NCBI GenBank assembly: GCA_038848185.1
Contig: JAWCNV010000010.1
Span: 3,188-67,187 of the forward strand
Length of the DNA: 64,000 nt
Direction of reading: 5' to 3'
From: JAAOZP01 sp038848185
GTDB taxonomy: Archaea > Thermoproteota > EX4484-205 > JAAOZP01
Part shown: piece by piece, positions 46,148 to 55,957 of the stretch
How the letters are laid out: every line of letters starts with the position of its first letter
Numbering within the stretch: the first letter of the stretch is position 1
Program-made: the position numbers and the translations under genes
The notes under the pieces: model-generated
What the model saw: the letters and a program-made list of their open reading frames with translations, nothing else
Told to the model about the DNA's origin: nothing
Databases searched by the model: none

Positions 46148-47431
46148 ATGGCCGAGGAACAGTTCTTCCAAATGTTCCTTAACAGGCTACATGAATCAGT
46201 AGGCAGGCTGACTCCTCTGGAGCTTCACTCATCTCCCTTTAAAAACGCATATTTATCTAAGTGGAATGCTTGTGAAGAATCAGCTAAGCCTAGCGGCACA
46301 ATAGTGGCATGTGACGGTAGTATTGGAGAGTCAAGTTTCTCAGGCGGCCTCGTAGTCTTGGTTGCCCGAGCCATAGCCCACATCTACACTATAGAGGGAG
46401 GTCTCAAAAGCATCATGGAGGTTGATACTGCGGCGAATTATAGGCTACAAGGCAGGTCCCTGTTCATGAAGACGCTGGAGCTGAGGGTTCTAAGAAAAGC
46501 TTTGGAGAAGGCTTTGCAGGAGCATGAAACTGCACTTGGCATATTTGACGGAAGCCTCTACCTTACTTTCCTCCACTACAGGGAACACCTTAGGAGAGTC
46601 TCATGGATATTTGAGAAGTATGTTAGGGAACTGGCTTCACTCCTTAAGTTGGCTGAGAAAAATGTTGCTATAGTAGGCCTGTCTAAAGATAGCGACATTA
46701 ACTATCTTAGAGCTAAGGTCATGCTGGATATTGTTAAGAGCTTTGACGCTAATTTTATTCTTGAAGTCAAGCGTGGAAGAAGTATAAAGAAGATTCGTGA
46801 AAAGCTCGTGGAGAAGGCTGAGGATGAGTCCGAGGACTCTGTGCTCCAAGCATGCATAGAGGAGCTTGATAAGGATCTTTCTGATGAAGGAGTTTACAGC
46901 GAACTCGTGCCTAACCCCGGCTTCACGACGCCTTTGCTGCTAGCTCCACAGACCCTTTTCCTAACAGGAGAATCAAAGACAAGAAGCTGGTGGGACACAA
47001 GCTTCAGGAGGCTTCTCGAAAAAGATGCCGCTTTAAAAAAGGTTCTCGAAGCGCTCGACGAGTACTTCTCCATGCCCCCTATAGCGTTATCATACTGGAG
47101 ACCTGCCGGAATGCTTGGAGTCTACAGGCTTGATGTTCCTTCAAGTCTACTGGGTTACAAAGGGTCTTGCGGAGACCTCTCGGACGATATGTTTATGGAT
47201 GACGATGCTCCTTTAAGAAGGCTGAGGGAGACGATCAGTTTTTTAAACTGGATGAAGCATGGTCCTCATGTCGCATACCCGCTTGTGGAGGTCGACACCA
47301 TAGCTAGGCTGGACAGAGAGCTTTACAAGAATGCTTACGAGCCAGTTATCGTGGATGAGCTTAAGAGGAGAGGCTTTAAAGTAAGCCCTAGGAGGAGAAG
47401 CATTAGGGACATGGTGTTGAGGGGATACTGA
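46148..47431 (+). CDS. nurA: NurA 5'-3' nuclease
   Basis: A 427-residue protein with the NurA RNase-H-like core: motif I Asp in VACDGSIGESSF (about residue 56) and a second acidic strand in LGIFDGSLY. Basic and helical segments follow. NurA works with HerA to resect the 5' strand at double-strand breaks, alongside Mre11-Rad50. The stop overlaps the herA start by one base, so the two are translationally coupled. Order and content of the four-gene operon are typical of thermophilic archaea. Confidence 0.9.
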   Translation: MAEEQFFQMFLNRLHESVGRLTPLELHSSPFKNAYLSKWNACEESAKPSGTIVACDGSIGESSFSGGLVVLVARAIAHIYTIEGGLKSIMEVDTAANYRLQGRSLFMKTLELRVLRKALEKALQEHETALGIFDGSLYLTFLHYREHLRRVSWIFEKYVRELASLLKLAEKNVAIVGLSKDSDINYLRAKVMLDIVKSFDANFILEVKRGRSIKKIREKLVEKAEDESEDSVLQACIEELDKDLSDEGVYSELVPNPGFTTPLLLAPQTLFLTGESKTRSWWDTSFRRLLEKDAALKKVLEALDEYFSMPPIALSYWRPAGMLGVYRLDVPSSLLGYKGSCGDLSDDMFMDDDAPLRRLRETISFLNWMKHGPHVAYPLVEVDTIARLDRELYKNAYEPVIVDELKRRGFKVSPRRRSIRDMVLRGY

Positions 47432-48987
47432 TGGAGCCACTTGGAAGGGTAATAGAAGAGTCAACCCCATATGGGTTCGTTTTTAAAACAGGCATAGATA
47501 ATCCGATAGCTCTCCACGACTATGTTTTCGCGGAGGTAAATAATTTTGCGGATGGAAAGTTGGAGAAGGTTAGGGTTTTAGCAGAGATCGTTGACCTAAG
47601 TTCTAAAAACCCTCTTGCGACGGAAAGGTTGACTGCTGAGCAGCAGGTGTCACCATATTCCTACAAGCTGGTTTCGGCAGAGGTAATAGGGTATCTTAAA
47701 GCCGGGAGGATCATGAGGCCGAAGGTTGCTCCAGACCCTAACACTCCTGTCTACAGGGCTGATGATGAGTTTCTCCAAGCATTCTTCTCAGGAGTAAAGA
47801 GGAGGATACCTCTGCATGTAGCTATGCTTCTTAACAGACCTATGGTTAAGGTTCCTATACATCTCCAGGATCTCCAGTTCCACCTAGGCGTTTTCGCAGC
47901 CACTAGAGCCGGGAAATCATATTTTGCCGGCAGGTTGATCGAGGAGATTCTTGTAAACACGCCTTTCCCAGTGGTCGTTATAGATATTCATGCGGACTAC
48001 GTTATGATGGATAGGCTGGTTAAAGAAGGTAGACATGGTGACTTCAACATTGTTGTATACTATCCGCCTGGTGCTCCCAGAGTAGGCGGGGTGACTGCTG
48101 AGCAGAGGGAGCTCCAACTGAGCCCTGAGCATCTGACATACGAGGCGATAATCGCACTTCTCGGAACTACTCTTGGGGAAAGGCAGAAAATAGTTTTGAG
48201 AAACATTTTGAGGGGGCTTAAATCGGAAAAACGGCCTTTTGGGCTGGGGGATATAACTGCCTTAATCAGGAGTAAGCTGGAGGAAACCGATAATGATAGT
48301 AAGCCGGTGCTTAAGGGAGAGGACAGAGCGAGGTATGAGAGTCTTCTCGCTAGGTTGGAAGACTTGGGAGAAGAGGTTTCGCTTCCCCCAACCGGAATGA
48401 GTATTTCCGAGTTGCTGTCTCCAAAGACGCTAAGCGTCATCTGTTTAAACGGGTTGCGTTCAAAGGTTCAAGACGCATATGCAAGTATAATCATAGATAC
48501 CTTGTTCAGACACCAGGTTTCAAGCAAGAATGACGAGAAGAACTTTATCCCTGTCTTTCTCTTCATTGAGGAGGCTCATCGTATAGCTTCTGAGAAGAGC
48601 GGCGGGTATGCTGTCAAAACCATATCCACGGCGATAAGGGAGGGCGCTAAGTTTGGGCTCTTTATAACTCTGATAAGTCAGCGTCCAAGAAACATAGACC
48701 CAGACATATTGAGCAATGTCGGGAATTACGCGGTGATGAGGATAACTAACCAGCAGGATCAGAACGTCATAGAGAATGCTAGTGAAAGCTTTTACCACAG
48801 GCTTATAGAAGACCTTCCAGGTCTAAACCAGGGAGAGGCTGTGCTCGTCGGGCCTTTCGTACCTCTTCCAGCACACGTGAAAACTCTAGAGAGGAAGACA
48901 GTTCACCATGGTGTAACTCCTGAGCTAAGCAATATCATGGAGAGGATTAATGAGCAGCTTAAGCAAAGGGAAGCAGGCAAATGGTGA
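47431..48987 (+). CDS. herA: HerA bipolar DNA helicase/translocase
   Basis: A 518-residue HerA-FtsK superfamily ATPase. The N-terminal HAS-barrel-like domain covers roughly residues 1-130. Walker A is FAATRAGKS with Lys162, Walker B is FIEEAHRIA, and the downstream ISQRPRNIDPDILSNVGN arginine-finger region is intact. HerA forms a hexamer that pumps DNA into NurA during end resection. A GAGGGG ribosome binding site lies within the nurA end. Mre11 starts 6 bases after the stop. Confidence 0.93.
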   Translation: MEPLGRVIEESTPYGFVFKTGIDNPIALHDYVFAEVNNFADGKLEKVRVLAEIVDLSSKNPLATERLTAEQQVSPYSYKLVSAEVIGYLKAGRIMRPKVAPDPNTPVYRADDEFLQAFFSGVKRRIPLHVAMLLNRPMVKVPIHLQDLQFHLGVFAATRAGKSYFAGRLIEEILVNTPFPVVVIDIHADYVMMDRLVKEGRHGDFNIVVYYPPGAPRVGGVTAEQRELQLSPEHLTYEAIIALLGTTLGERQKIVLRNILRGLKSEKRPFGLGDITALIRSKLEETDNDSKPVLKGEDRARYESLLARLEDLGEEVSLPPTGMSISELLSPKTLSVICLNGLRSKVQDAYASIIIDTLFRHQVSSKNDEKNFIPVFLFIEEAHRIASEKSGGYAVKTISTAIREGAKFGLFITLISQRPRNIDPDILSNVGNYAVMRITNQQDQNVIENASESFYHRLIEDLPGLNQGEAVLVGPFVPLPAHVKTLERKTVHHGVTPELSNIMERINEQLKQREAGKW

Positions 48988-48993
48988 GACGCG

Positions 48994-50280
48994 ATGAAGA
49001 TAGGAGTTTTCGCTGACACCCACGTAGGGAGGAGCATACCTAGGGAAGTCGGCGAACTTAGGAGAAACGCTTACCGTCATGCTTTCACCCAGGCTATCAA
49101 CATTTTCATAGAGGAGAAAGTGGAGTGCGTGATCCATGCAGGAGACCTCTTTGAGAAACGCAGTATGACGTCTGAGGACAGTGTTTTCGTCAAGGAAGAG
49201 TTGCAACGCCTAGTCAACTCTATTCGTGAGGAACATGGTAGAGAGGTATCCATATTCCTCATCAGAGGAAACCATGATGGTGCCCCTGACAATAATGCTA
49301 TAGATTTCGTGAAGCATCCTCTCGCAAAATATCTTAAGGTGGTAGGCGAGGCCACGATAAGAGGGGAGGAGGAATCCTATTTTTTTAACGGCATCCGGTT
49401 AATAGGTCTACCTTACCATCCCTACATATTGCATGTTTTCAAGAACGTGAAGGATGTAATCCAGAGAGAGTTTAACAGGGAGGGGGAGATTAAGATTCTT
49501 ACGATACACAGTTTTATTCAGAGTTATCACGAGATTCCTCCCGGAGTACCTCAGCACAACTATCTTACAGTAAGGGATTTCGACGAGCTTGGAGCTGATT
49601 TGGTTTTAGCCGGCCACTACCATGGAAAGGTTAATCCGATGGAGAGCAATAAGGTGCTTTTCCTAACACCCGGTGCAACTGAGGCGGTTGACCTGTCTGA
49701 TGAGGGTCCTTTTGGCGTCTACGTGCTAGACGGGAGACAAGCAAAGTTCATACCGATAAAACCTCTGCATGAAATACGCAACATCAAAGTAGATTCAAAG
49801 GGCTCTGTGAAACCCTATGAATGGTTTGTCGAGCAATCTGTTCGTGAGATAGATGCTTATTACTCTGATCTTCAGGCTAGGGGTGCTGATGGGATACTGC
49901 GCCTAGTTTTAAGCGGATCCACTGAGGATGATCCGCGTAACATAGACGTATCCCTCCGGAAGGAGGTTGCGAAGAGAACTGCCTCAACTAGGTTGCTGCA
50001 TATTGACTTGGTTAACCGTGTTGAAGACATTAAGCAGAAAGCAGTATTTTCTAAGCTTGGTAGCGGACTTGACTATGCGATGGAGATTTTGAAACCCCTT
50101 GGGGGAATGTCTGGGGAAGCGATGAAGATTGTGGAGGAGTTGAGTATAACTCTCGATGAAAAGGCAAGTCAGAGAACAGGGCTTCTCACAGACTCTGATA
50201 GGAGCCGTTTCATAAAACGCTGGATTCAGGTTTTGGAGAAGACGGGTGGTTGCGATGAGCGGCTTAATCGAAACACTTAG
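48994..50280 (+). CDS. mre11: Mre11 nuclease
   Basis: A 428-residue calcineurin-like phosphoesterase with all visible Mre11 metal motifs: Asp8 and His10 in FADTHVG, HAGDLFE, IRGNHDG, the later IHSFIQSYHE and AGHYHG. The C-terminal 120 residues include helices that should bind the Rad50 coiled-coil base. It acts as the nuclease of the Mre11-Rad50 complex. The ribosome binding site GGTGAG is within the herA end, and the 3' end overlaps rad50 by 26 bases. Confidence 0.92.
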   Translation: MKIGVFADTHVGRSIPREVGELRRNAYRHAFTQAINIFIEEKVECVIHAGDLFEKRSMTSEDSVFVKEELQRLVNSIREEHGREVSIFLIRGNHDGAPDNNAIDFVKHPLAKYLKVVGEATIRGEEESYFFNGIRLIGLPYHPYILHVFKNVKDVIQREFNREGEIKILTIHSFIQSYHEIPPGVPQHNYLTVRDFDELGADLVLAGHYHGKVNPMESNKVLFLTPGATEAVDLSDEGPFGVYVLDGRQAKFIPIKPLHEIRNIKVDSKGSVKPYEWFVEQSVREIDAYYSDLQARGADGILRLVLSGSTEDDPRNIDVSLRKEVAKRTASTRLLHIDLVNRVEDIKQKAVFSKLGSGLDYAMEILKPLGGMSGEAMKIVEELSITLDEKASQRTGLLTDSDRSRFIKRWIQVLEKTGGCDERLNRNT

Positions 50281-52246
50281 ACTCCGGAACCTGGAGCGTT
50301 ATAGGAGGGTTGAGCTAGATTTCTCAGCTGGGCTCAACCTCATAAAAGGTAGGAATTCAACAGGTAAAACCACTCTACTTAATGCGTTGACATTCGCGCT
50401 TTTCGGCGAGGTTCCGGAGGCTAGGCCAAGGCTACTGGTTTCAAAGCTACCGGGCTCGGGGGAGATGAGTGTGTACGTAAAGTTCAGAAGCCCAGTTAGC
50501 GGCCAGATTGTTGAAGTCGAGAGAAGAGGCAGTTTAGACAGGAATGGGGATTACAGGACTGGAGAACGATTACTCCGGGTTGACGGTAAAAACATATCTC
50601 TGGAGAGCGAGGAAGATTTGAGGAGCAAGATTACTGAACTTCTCGGGATGAGTTTAAGGAAGTTTCTCAACCTAGTTTATATTAGACAGGGTAGGTTAAC
50701 GGAAATACTGGAGCCGCAGAGAGAACACATGGACTCGGTGATGGGGATAACGCTGTTAAGAGAGCTGCGTGAACAGCTGGATGAAGCACGAAGGGAGCTG
50801 GAGAGGTTTAACGGGAAGGATGTTGCAACCGAGATTCAGAATCTTGAGGGTCAAATGCCTGAGTTAGATTCAAGCCTCAAACAGGTTGACGAAGATATTA
50901 GCTGGTTGAATAAGGAGGTTCAGGAGCTTGAAAACCTTCTGAAGAAAGCTGAGTCAATTGAGTTAAGCGAGCTTCTCGACCATATTAAGAAGAGAGAGGA
51001 GGTTGAGGAGGAATTGAAGAAGTTTAACTCAAGGATACAGGAGCTTCTTGAAAATGCTGGTGCCTCTTCGGTTGAGGAGTTGGAGGCTAAAATAAGTTTA
51101 GGCGAGAAGGAGTTGGAGGCTTTGAAAGCTACCAGAGATAGTCTGAAGAAGGAGCTTGACGCCTCCATGGAGAAATGGTTAAACTTGAAAAGCAGTGTTT
51201 CAAACCTTGAGAAACAAATAAGGGAACACGAGTCCCTTGCCGGAAGCGGGGTTTCTAAATGCCCTACATGCGGCCAAGACCTGCAACCCTCTGTTATCCA
51301 AAGGCTCTTGGAGGAAGATCGTGACTTGTTAGCCAGAGTGAGGCTTGAGGAGGCTGAGGCGAAAAAGTTTTACGACTTGAAAAACTCTGAGTTTCAAAAC
51401 ATTGTTGAAAAAATAAACGCGGCTGAAGGCGAGTGCTCAAGAATGAAAACTTTGAGAAACCGTTTAAGAGAACACTTGAATTCTACCGAAGCCTTCAGGA
51501 AAACAAGGGATAGCACCTTAGTTGCAATAAGTGAGAAGCTAGCCGTCCTCGGCCTACCTTTCACTTCCGAGGATCCTGAGTTAAAGCTGAAACTAGCACA
51601 GCAACTCCCCCTTCAACCAGACGAATTGGCTAAAAGGAGAAGTGAACTTGCTGAGAAGAAGGGAAGCCTAGAAAGGAAGACAAGTATTAGAATGGAGACC
51701 CGCAAGAAGCTGGAGGAATATAGGCGGCTACTTAACGAGCTTAAACGAAGGATGGAGAAGGCTGGCCTCGCACACAGGCTCTCACAATCTTTCGACCAAG
51801 CTGTTGAAACTAGGAGGAGAGAGCTGATAAAACGCATAGAGTTCAGAGCATTAGAGTACTATAGGGCTATGACAGATCAGCATGTTTACGACGCTATAAT
51901 CATAAACCCAGAGGACTATTCCGTTTCAGTGCATCCGAAAGGGTTAACGGATCCTATTCCAGCAACCAGAGTAGGAGGAGGACACCAGACTATTCTCGCC
52001 CTGGCCATACGCCTCGCCCTCCTCAACGCTCTAAGCCTGAATTCACTACTAATACTTGACGAGCCTACCTACGGCGTTGACTCCGAAAACCTTCCTCAAG
52101 TTGCAAGCTATATAGGGGAAGCCTCCAAGCAACTCTCCCAGATGATGCTCGTAACCCACTACAATATTTGCGAGGAAGAGGCTTCAAACATCATAGAAGT
52201 AAGTGTTCAAGAAGACGGGTCGTCCAAAGCCGAGATTAAAACATAG
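50255..52246 (+). CDS. rad50: Rad50 ATPase, short, with altered signature motif
   Basis: A 663-residue SMC-like ATPase; the ATG at 50255 is preferred over the GTG three codons upstream. Walker A is GRNSTGKTT (residues 32-40), the Q-loop is YIRQGRL, the zinc hook CPTCG has Cys336 and Cys339, Walker B is LLILDEPT with Asp602 and Glu603, and a late TH is present. Two oddities: the signature usually written LSGGE reads VGGGH (573-577), and the coiled coil is short, as the chain is about 200 residues below the usual archaeal length. It should still tether DNA ends with Mre11. Confidence 0.9.
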   Translation: MSGLIETLRLRNLERYRRVELDFSAGLNLIKGRNSTGKTTLLNALTFALFGEVPEARPRLLVSKLPGSGEMSVYVKFRSPVSGQIVEVERRGSLDRNGDYRTGERLLRVDGKNISLESEEDLRSKITELLGMSLRKFLNLVYIRQGRLTEILEPQREHMDSVMGITLLRELREQLDEARRELERFNGKDVATEIQNLEGQMPELDSSLKQVDEDISWLNKEVQELENLLKKAESIELSELLDHIKKREEVEEELKKFNSRIQELLENAGASSVEELEAKISLGEKELEALKATRDSLKKELDASMEKWLNLKSSVSNLEKQIREHESLAGSGVSKCPTCGQDLQPSVIQRLLEEDRDLLARVRLEEAEAKKFYDLKNSEFQNIVEKINAAEGECSRMKTLRNRLREHLNSTEAFRKTRDSTLVAISEKLAVLGLPFTSEDPELKLKLAQQLPLQPDELAKRRSELAEKKGSLERKTSIRMETRKKLEEYRRLLNELKRRMEKAGLAHRLSQSFDQAVETRRRELIKRIEFRALEYYRAMTDQHVYDAIIINPEDYSVSVHPKGLTDPIPATRVGGGHQTILALAIRLALLNALSLNSLLILDEPTYGVDSENLPQVASYIGEASKQLSQMMLVTHYNICEEEASNIIEVSVQEDGSSKAEIKT

Positions 52247-52318
52247 ATGACCAGCCGCCTAGGTCTCCTAGGATTCAGGTGTGAATATCTAGCTTGATTG
52301 ACTTGTATTCTATATCAT

Positions 52319-53458
52319 TCAATCCCAAAGCGCATCTAGCTTGATCGACTTATTGGGTAGGATTGCTGTATAGTGATTCAATCCAACAGGGTCATCGAGC
52401 GAGAAGGGCCCTTGCCACTTATTATGGGTCGGAGCACCGAAACAGATCTCTGCTTTAAGTTCAGTTAAATTATAAATTACTGAAAACAAGGTTCCGAAAT
52501 AGTCGGTGTAGTAATGTCCGCAGACTCCTTCATATATTTCCTTGGAGAGTATGTCTCTGACTGTTTCTCTACTAATGTTGGGTGATGCCTGTGATAATCG
52601 TTTATCAATCAGTTCAAACCTCCTCTTGGAATTTCTCAGTATCCAATCGCCAGCGTATTCTTGATATTTCACCATGTCTGGTAGGAAATAATGGTTGGTT
52701 GAAAACAAGAATCCTTCAGTTGAGTCTGGGCCTATTCTTTTAAACGAGCTTTTTCCATCAAAGAACTGTACCAAAGTAGCTTTATTGTTTTTATCTGTCA
52801 CCAAGAAGCTCCAGTATCCGCCAACCGGCATTTTCTCCAAGTGTTCTACTGCCTCGTCTACTGTTCTACAATTCTCCAGCAGGGTCCTAACTACTAGGAA
52901 GAAGTTGAATCCTCTTTTCGCAGGCTCTCTTTTGAAGATTCCACATCCTGCGAATGTGACACACAGCCCGTGGGAGTTAATTCCATCATCTCGACCGAGA
53001 AAGTATTCTGAAAAACCCATGTGCTTCACCTTCCCCTTAATTCTGACGGTGCACAGGCGGAAATCATTCATCTCATGATGGTATTCATAGCTCCTCCCCA
53101 CGTAGACATGTTTATCACGGGTTGATGAGGACAGCACAGCTATTTGGCTACAGTTACCAGGCTGGTATATTGGGGGATTATAGATTTGGAGTTTTTCAGG
53201 CCCGACTCCAATACTGTCAGCTAAACCCTGTATCTCCTCGGTAATGCCGGGGCAATTCTCCTCGTAGAAAGACTGAAGATCCTCGAAGCTGCTGAAACCA
53301 AGCTTGCTTGCGTTGACCTCTGCGGAGGAGAACCATTTTGCTGCTTCCGGGCTCTGTCTCTTAAGAACTTCCCCCTGTTGCCATCCAACCTCGTAACTAG
53401 AACCTTCCAATACTAGGTGTTGAAATTCCTTCCTTATCATAGTGTAGTCTTGGCTCAA
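52319..53458 (-). CDS. C45-family acyltransferase/amidohydrolase (AAT-like, Ntn fold)
   Basis: A 379-residue protein of the acyl-CoA:6-aminopenicillanate acyltransferase (peptidase C45) family. The predicted self-processing nucleophile is Cys103 in the GNCSQIAV context, followed by VGRSYEYH, a GRDDGINSHGL motif and FAGCG. Family members cleave after the residue before Cys to expose an N-terminal nucleophile, then act on amide bonds; natural substrates in archaea are unknown. There is no signal peptide. The gene is convergent with rad50 and divergent from the flavodoxin-like gene. Confidence 0.8.
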   Translation of the reverse strand: MSQDYTMIRKEFQHLVLEGSSYEVGWQQGEVLKRQSPEAAKWFSSAEVNASKLGFSSFEDLQSFYEENCPGITEEIQGLADSIGVGPEKLQIYNPPIYQPGNCSQIAVLSSSTRDKHVYVGRSYEYHHEMNDFRLCTVRIKGKVKHMGFSEYFLGRDDGINSHGLCVTFAGCGIFKREPAKRGFNFFLVVRTLLENCRTVDEAVEHLEKMPVGGYWSFLVTDKNNKATLVQFFDGKSSFKRIGPDSTEGFLFSTNHYFLPDMVKYQEYAGDWILRNSKRRFELIDKRLSQASPNISRETVRDILSKEIYEGVCGHYYTDYFGTLFSVIYNLTELKAEICFGAPTHNKWQGPFSLDDPVGLNHYTAILPNKSIKLDALWD

Positions 53459-53623
53459 TTATACTCCTTCTCCATGTTCTTAGCACTATTAGACCTTATA
53501 AGACTTCTATAAACCGTCGAGAAGCAGGTCTAGCCCTAATGACTATATCCCGCTCCATGTAACCTAAATAATCGAGACAAAAGTTATATTTCTGAGCATG
53601 CTGTTGATTACGGTTGGTTGAGC

Positions 53624-54103
53624 ATGAGGGTGTTGATAACCTACTACTCAAAAACTGGGAACACAGAAAGAATGGCACGAGCTGTAGTGGCTGGGGTGAA
53701 GGAGGCTAAAGGGGTCATTGTTAAGCTTAAACGAGTTGAGAAAACTTCCTTGAAAGACCTGCTTGAGTCGGACGTTATAATAGTAGGGTCTCCAACCTAC
53801 TACGGGTTAATGGCTGCTCCTGTGAAAAGACTTTTGGATGAAAGCGTTAAGATACATGGGAAGCTTGAAGGAAAGGTTGGAGGTGCATTCACATCCTCGG
53901 GAGGAAGTGCAACAGGGGCTGAAACAACACTCATGTCGATATTGCAAGCCCTACTTGTCCACGGCATGATTATCCAAGGGAATCCGGAGGACAAGCATTA
54001 TGGGGTTGCTTGTGTGGGGAAACCGGGCAAGAAGGATCTTGAACAATGTATGAGGCTCGGTAAAAGACTTACTGTGCTAGCCTTACGTTTGATTAAAACC
54101 TGA
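53624..54103 (+). CDS. Flavodoxin-like flavoprotein (WrbA/NAD(P)H:quinone reductase type)
   Basis: A 159-residue protein starting at the ATG at 53624; a TTG two codons upstream is less likely. The phosphate-binding loop YYSKTGNTERMA is at residues 8-19, followed by a flavin-contacting GSPTYYGLMAAPVK and GGAFTSSGGSATGAE. These features fit short-chain WrbA or flavodoxin proteins that bind FMN. Likely an electron carrier or quinone reductase in the cytosol. It stands alone, with a TATA-like stretch about 35 bases upstream. Confidence 0.82.
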   Translation: MRVLITYYSKTGNTERMARAVVAGVKEAKGVIVKLKRVEKTSLKDLLESDVIIVGSPTYYGLMAAPVKRLLDESVKIHGKLEGKVGGAFTSSGGSATGAETTLMSILQALLVHGMIIQGNPEDKHYGVACVGKPGKKDLEQCMRLGKRLTVLALRLIKT

Positions 54104-54116
54104 TTCTTTCTAAGCA

Positions 54117-54563
54117 TTATTTTCCAACAAGCTTTTCAGCAACTATTCTCGCAACTTCTTCGAGTAACAGTTTATCCTCGTCGCTGAACGCATTTAAAAG
54201 ATCACTGTCTACATCTATCTCTCCCATCACCCTCTCTCCGAAAACTATTGGGACAACAATTTCAGACTTGGTGGAGAGGAAGCACGCAATATATCTAGGT
54301 TCCTTACTAACATCAGGGACTATGACTGTTTCCCCTATTCGAGCAGCCAAGCCACAGATGCCCTCCCCCATCTTTATCCTAACATGCTCCGTCTCCTGCT
54401 CCCCGGAGAAAGCCCGCAAAACTAGGAAACCATCTTCCACCATGTATATCCCTACCCAAGAATAGTGTTTTCTAGATTCCCTAAGTATGTCTACAACCTT
54501 CTTCAGAAACTCGTCGTCCCTCTCAATGAATAACCCCCGGATCCTTTGTGTGACGCTGAACAT
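54117..54563 (-). CDS. GAF-domain free methionine-(R)-sulfoxide reductase-like protein
   Basis: A 148-residue single GAF domain. The cysteines in MGEGICGLAA and YIACFLSTKSEIVVP match the two motif contexts of fRMsr enzymes, which reduce free methionine-(R)-sulfoxide. Length is close to that family. Because both Cys contexts are present, an enzyme is more likely than a pure sensor domain. It converges on the flavodoxin-like gene with a 13-base gap; a redox link is possible but not shown. Confidence 0.78.
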   Translation of the reverse strand: MFSVTQRIRGLFIERDDEFLKKVVDILRESRKHYSWVGIYMVEDGFLVLRAFSGEQETEHVRIKMGEGICGLAARIGETVIVPDVSKEPRYIACFLSTKSEIVVPIVFGERVMGEIDVDSDLLNAFSDEDKLLLEEVARIVAEKLVGK

Positions 54564-54686
54564 ACTATTCGTATGAATGCTAACGTAGAAAAATCTTTTT
54601 TATCGAAGCTCTTTTCGTCTGTTCAATGCGTTTAAGCTCTTTGAGTAACCCTTATCGCTGAAGTGGATTCTACACTATGCCTTGTG

Positions 54687-54869
54687 CTAAATCTTCGATG
54701 CTTGTTCTCCCCGAGTCCCCCAGTTGCTTCTCGGCACATCATGAATAATTATGTTAAGCCATTCGGGTTTCACGCCGATTTCCTCAAATGCTCTCGTTAT
54801 GCCCTTTATGAGTTTCTCCTTCTGCTCCTCCGTGCGTCCCTCCCACATTTCAACTATGACAACAGGCAT
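54687..54869 (-). CDS. 4-oxalocrotonate tautomerase family protein
   Basis: A 60-residue protein starting MPVVIVEMWEGRT; the upstream open frame to 54932 is ignored because the catalytic Pro must follow the initiator Met. The helix EEQKEKLIKGITRAFEEIG and the strand LNIIIHDVP are typical of the family, as is the length. Such enzymes form hexamers and use the N-terminal proline as a base; the substrate is unknown. TATA-like TTTAATAC lies on the minus strand roughly 36 bases upstream. Confidence 0.85.
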   Translation of the reverse strand: MPVVIVEMWEGRTEEQKEKLIKGITRAFEEIGVKPEWLNIIIHDVPRSNWGTRGEQASKI

Positions 54870-54966
54870 TTCAACCACTGTATTTTTAATCTGCCACGAC
54901 CGTATTAAAGGTTTGCGATTTACGCTAATCATTCTCCAGAATTTTAAAACTCTTAACGAGGACTTT

Positions 54967-55800
54967 TTATTGCACTGAGATCGTTAATGTGCACGCATAC
55001 CTTGTTTCACTCCATTCCGCATAGGGGAAATAGGCTTCGATAATGTAGATGCCGCTTTTTTCGAACACATAGTTATATTCTGCGTGAATCGTATTGCCTG
55101 GCATTAAAGTACGGGTTTGAACAACTTGAATGCATGATTTTTCGAAGTCTTGATCTGTTGGGAAAAGTTCAATCCTCTCATTGTTTGGAGTCTGAAGATA
55201 TACTTTGAAATCCGGAGAGCATGGCGTTGGAGATACATATGAGAAATTCTTCTGCATGGGATTCATAGCTGTTGGGAATATTTTCAGTGTTTCACCCCTG
55301 TTAACAACCAGCTTATCCGTCTTGAGATAAAACATTATCTCCCAGCAGCCTGATGCAAAACTATTCACTCCACGCAATAGGCTAATGAAATACGCGAGTT
55401 CCTTAGGTGGTTCTCCACTAACATCCGTCCAGTAATAGGTTACCGTCCTACCATTACTATAAATACTCAGGTTGTAGATGAAGTAGTCCGCTCCACCTGT
55501 TGGTTCCAGTTTTAAGCCGTCGGGGTATGCTTTAAGAAGCAGGGTCATCCTACCTGCCAGTTCATCCAATAGTGGGCGAGGTATTACCGTGGAATTCTCC
55601 ACATTTCTAGCTAGATCGCTGAAAACAACGCTACCGTTTGCATAACACTCAAATCTCTCCATCCTCGCCCAGAAACCGCCGGAAACAACCAGCTCCATGA
55701 TTTTTCCACGATCTTTTTGAAAGCTGAATATCATTATGACTACTGCTCCAATCAGAATCATCACTGTTAAAGCCAAGAGATAGAGGTATGTTTTCATCAT
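54967..55800 (-). CDS. Secreted membrane-anchored protein with C-terminal Ig-like domain
   Basis: A 277-residue protein with an N-terminal signal-anchor (about residues 4-27), then a beta-rich domain with FECYANGSVVFSD and a YYWTD segment, and a C-terminal beta-sandwich from about 165 (KTDKLVVNRGETLKIF...GIYIIEAYFP) similar in outline to the BsuPI-like intracellular-inhibitor or Ig-type folds. The function is not recognised. It is single and faces the outside of the cell. Confidence 0.6.
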   Translation of the reverse strand: MMKTYLYLLALTVMILIGAVVIMIFSFQKDRGKIMELVVSGGFWARMERFECYANGSVVFSDLARNVENSTVIPRPLLDELAGRMTLLLKAYPDGLKLEPTGGADYFIYNLSIYSNGRTVTYYWTDVSGEPPKELAYFISLLRGVNSFASGCWEIMFYLKTDKLVVNRGETLKIFPTAMNPMQKNFSYVSPTPCSPDFKVYLQTPNNERIELFPTDQDFEKSCIQVVQTRTLMPGNTIHAEYNYVFEKSGIYIIEAYFPYAEWSETRYACTLTISVQ

Positions 55801-55925
55801 ATTCGTGATAGTTCTTTCTCTTAAACAGTATTTATTACTATTCTTTAGAACAAGCTTAGGAAGAGTGTTCTAAAACTAGAACAGGCTCCTCTGTTAACTC
55901 TTTAGACACGCTTACTGCAAAAAAC

Positions 55926-55932
55926 TTATTTT
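55926..55932 (+). promoter_or_regulatory. TATA-like box that supports a TTG start
   Basis: TTATTTT lies about 29 bases before the TTG at 55958, giving a leaderless transcript starting at that TTG. Confidence 0.45.
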
Positions 55933-55957
55933 CTACCTGTGTATATCCCTCACTGGA

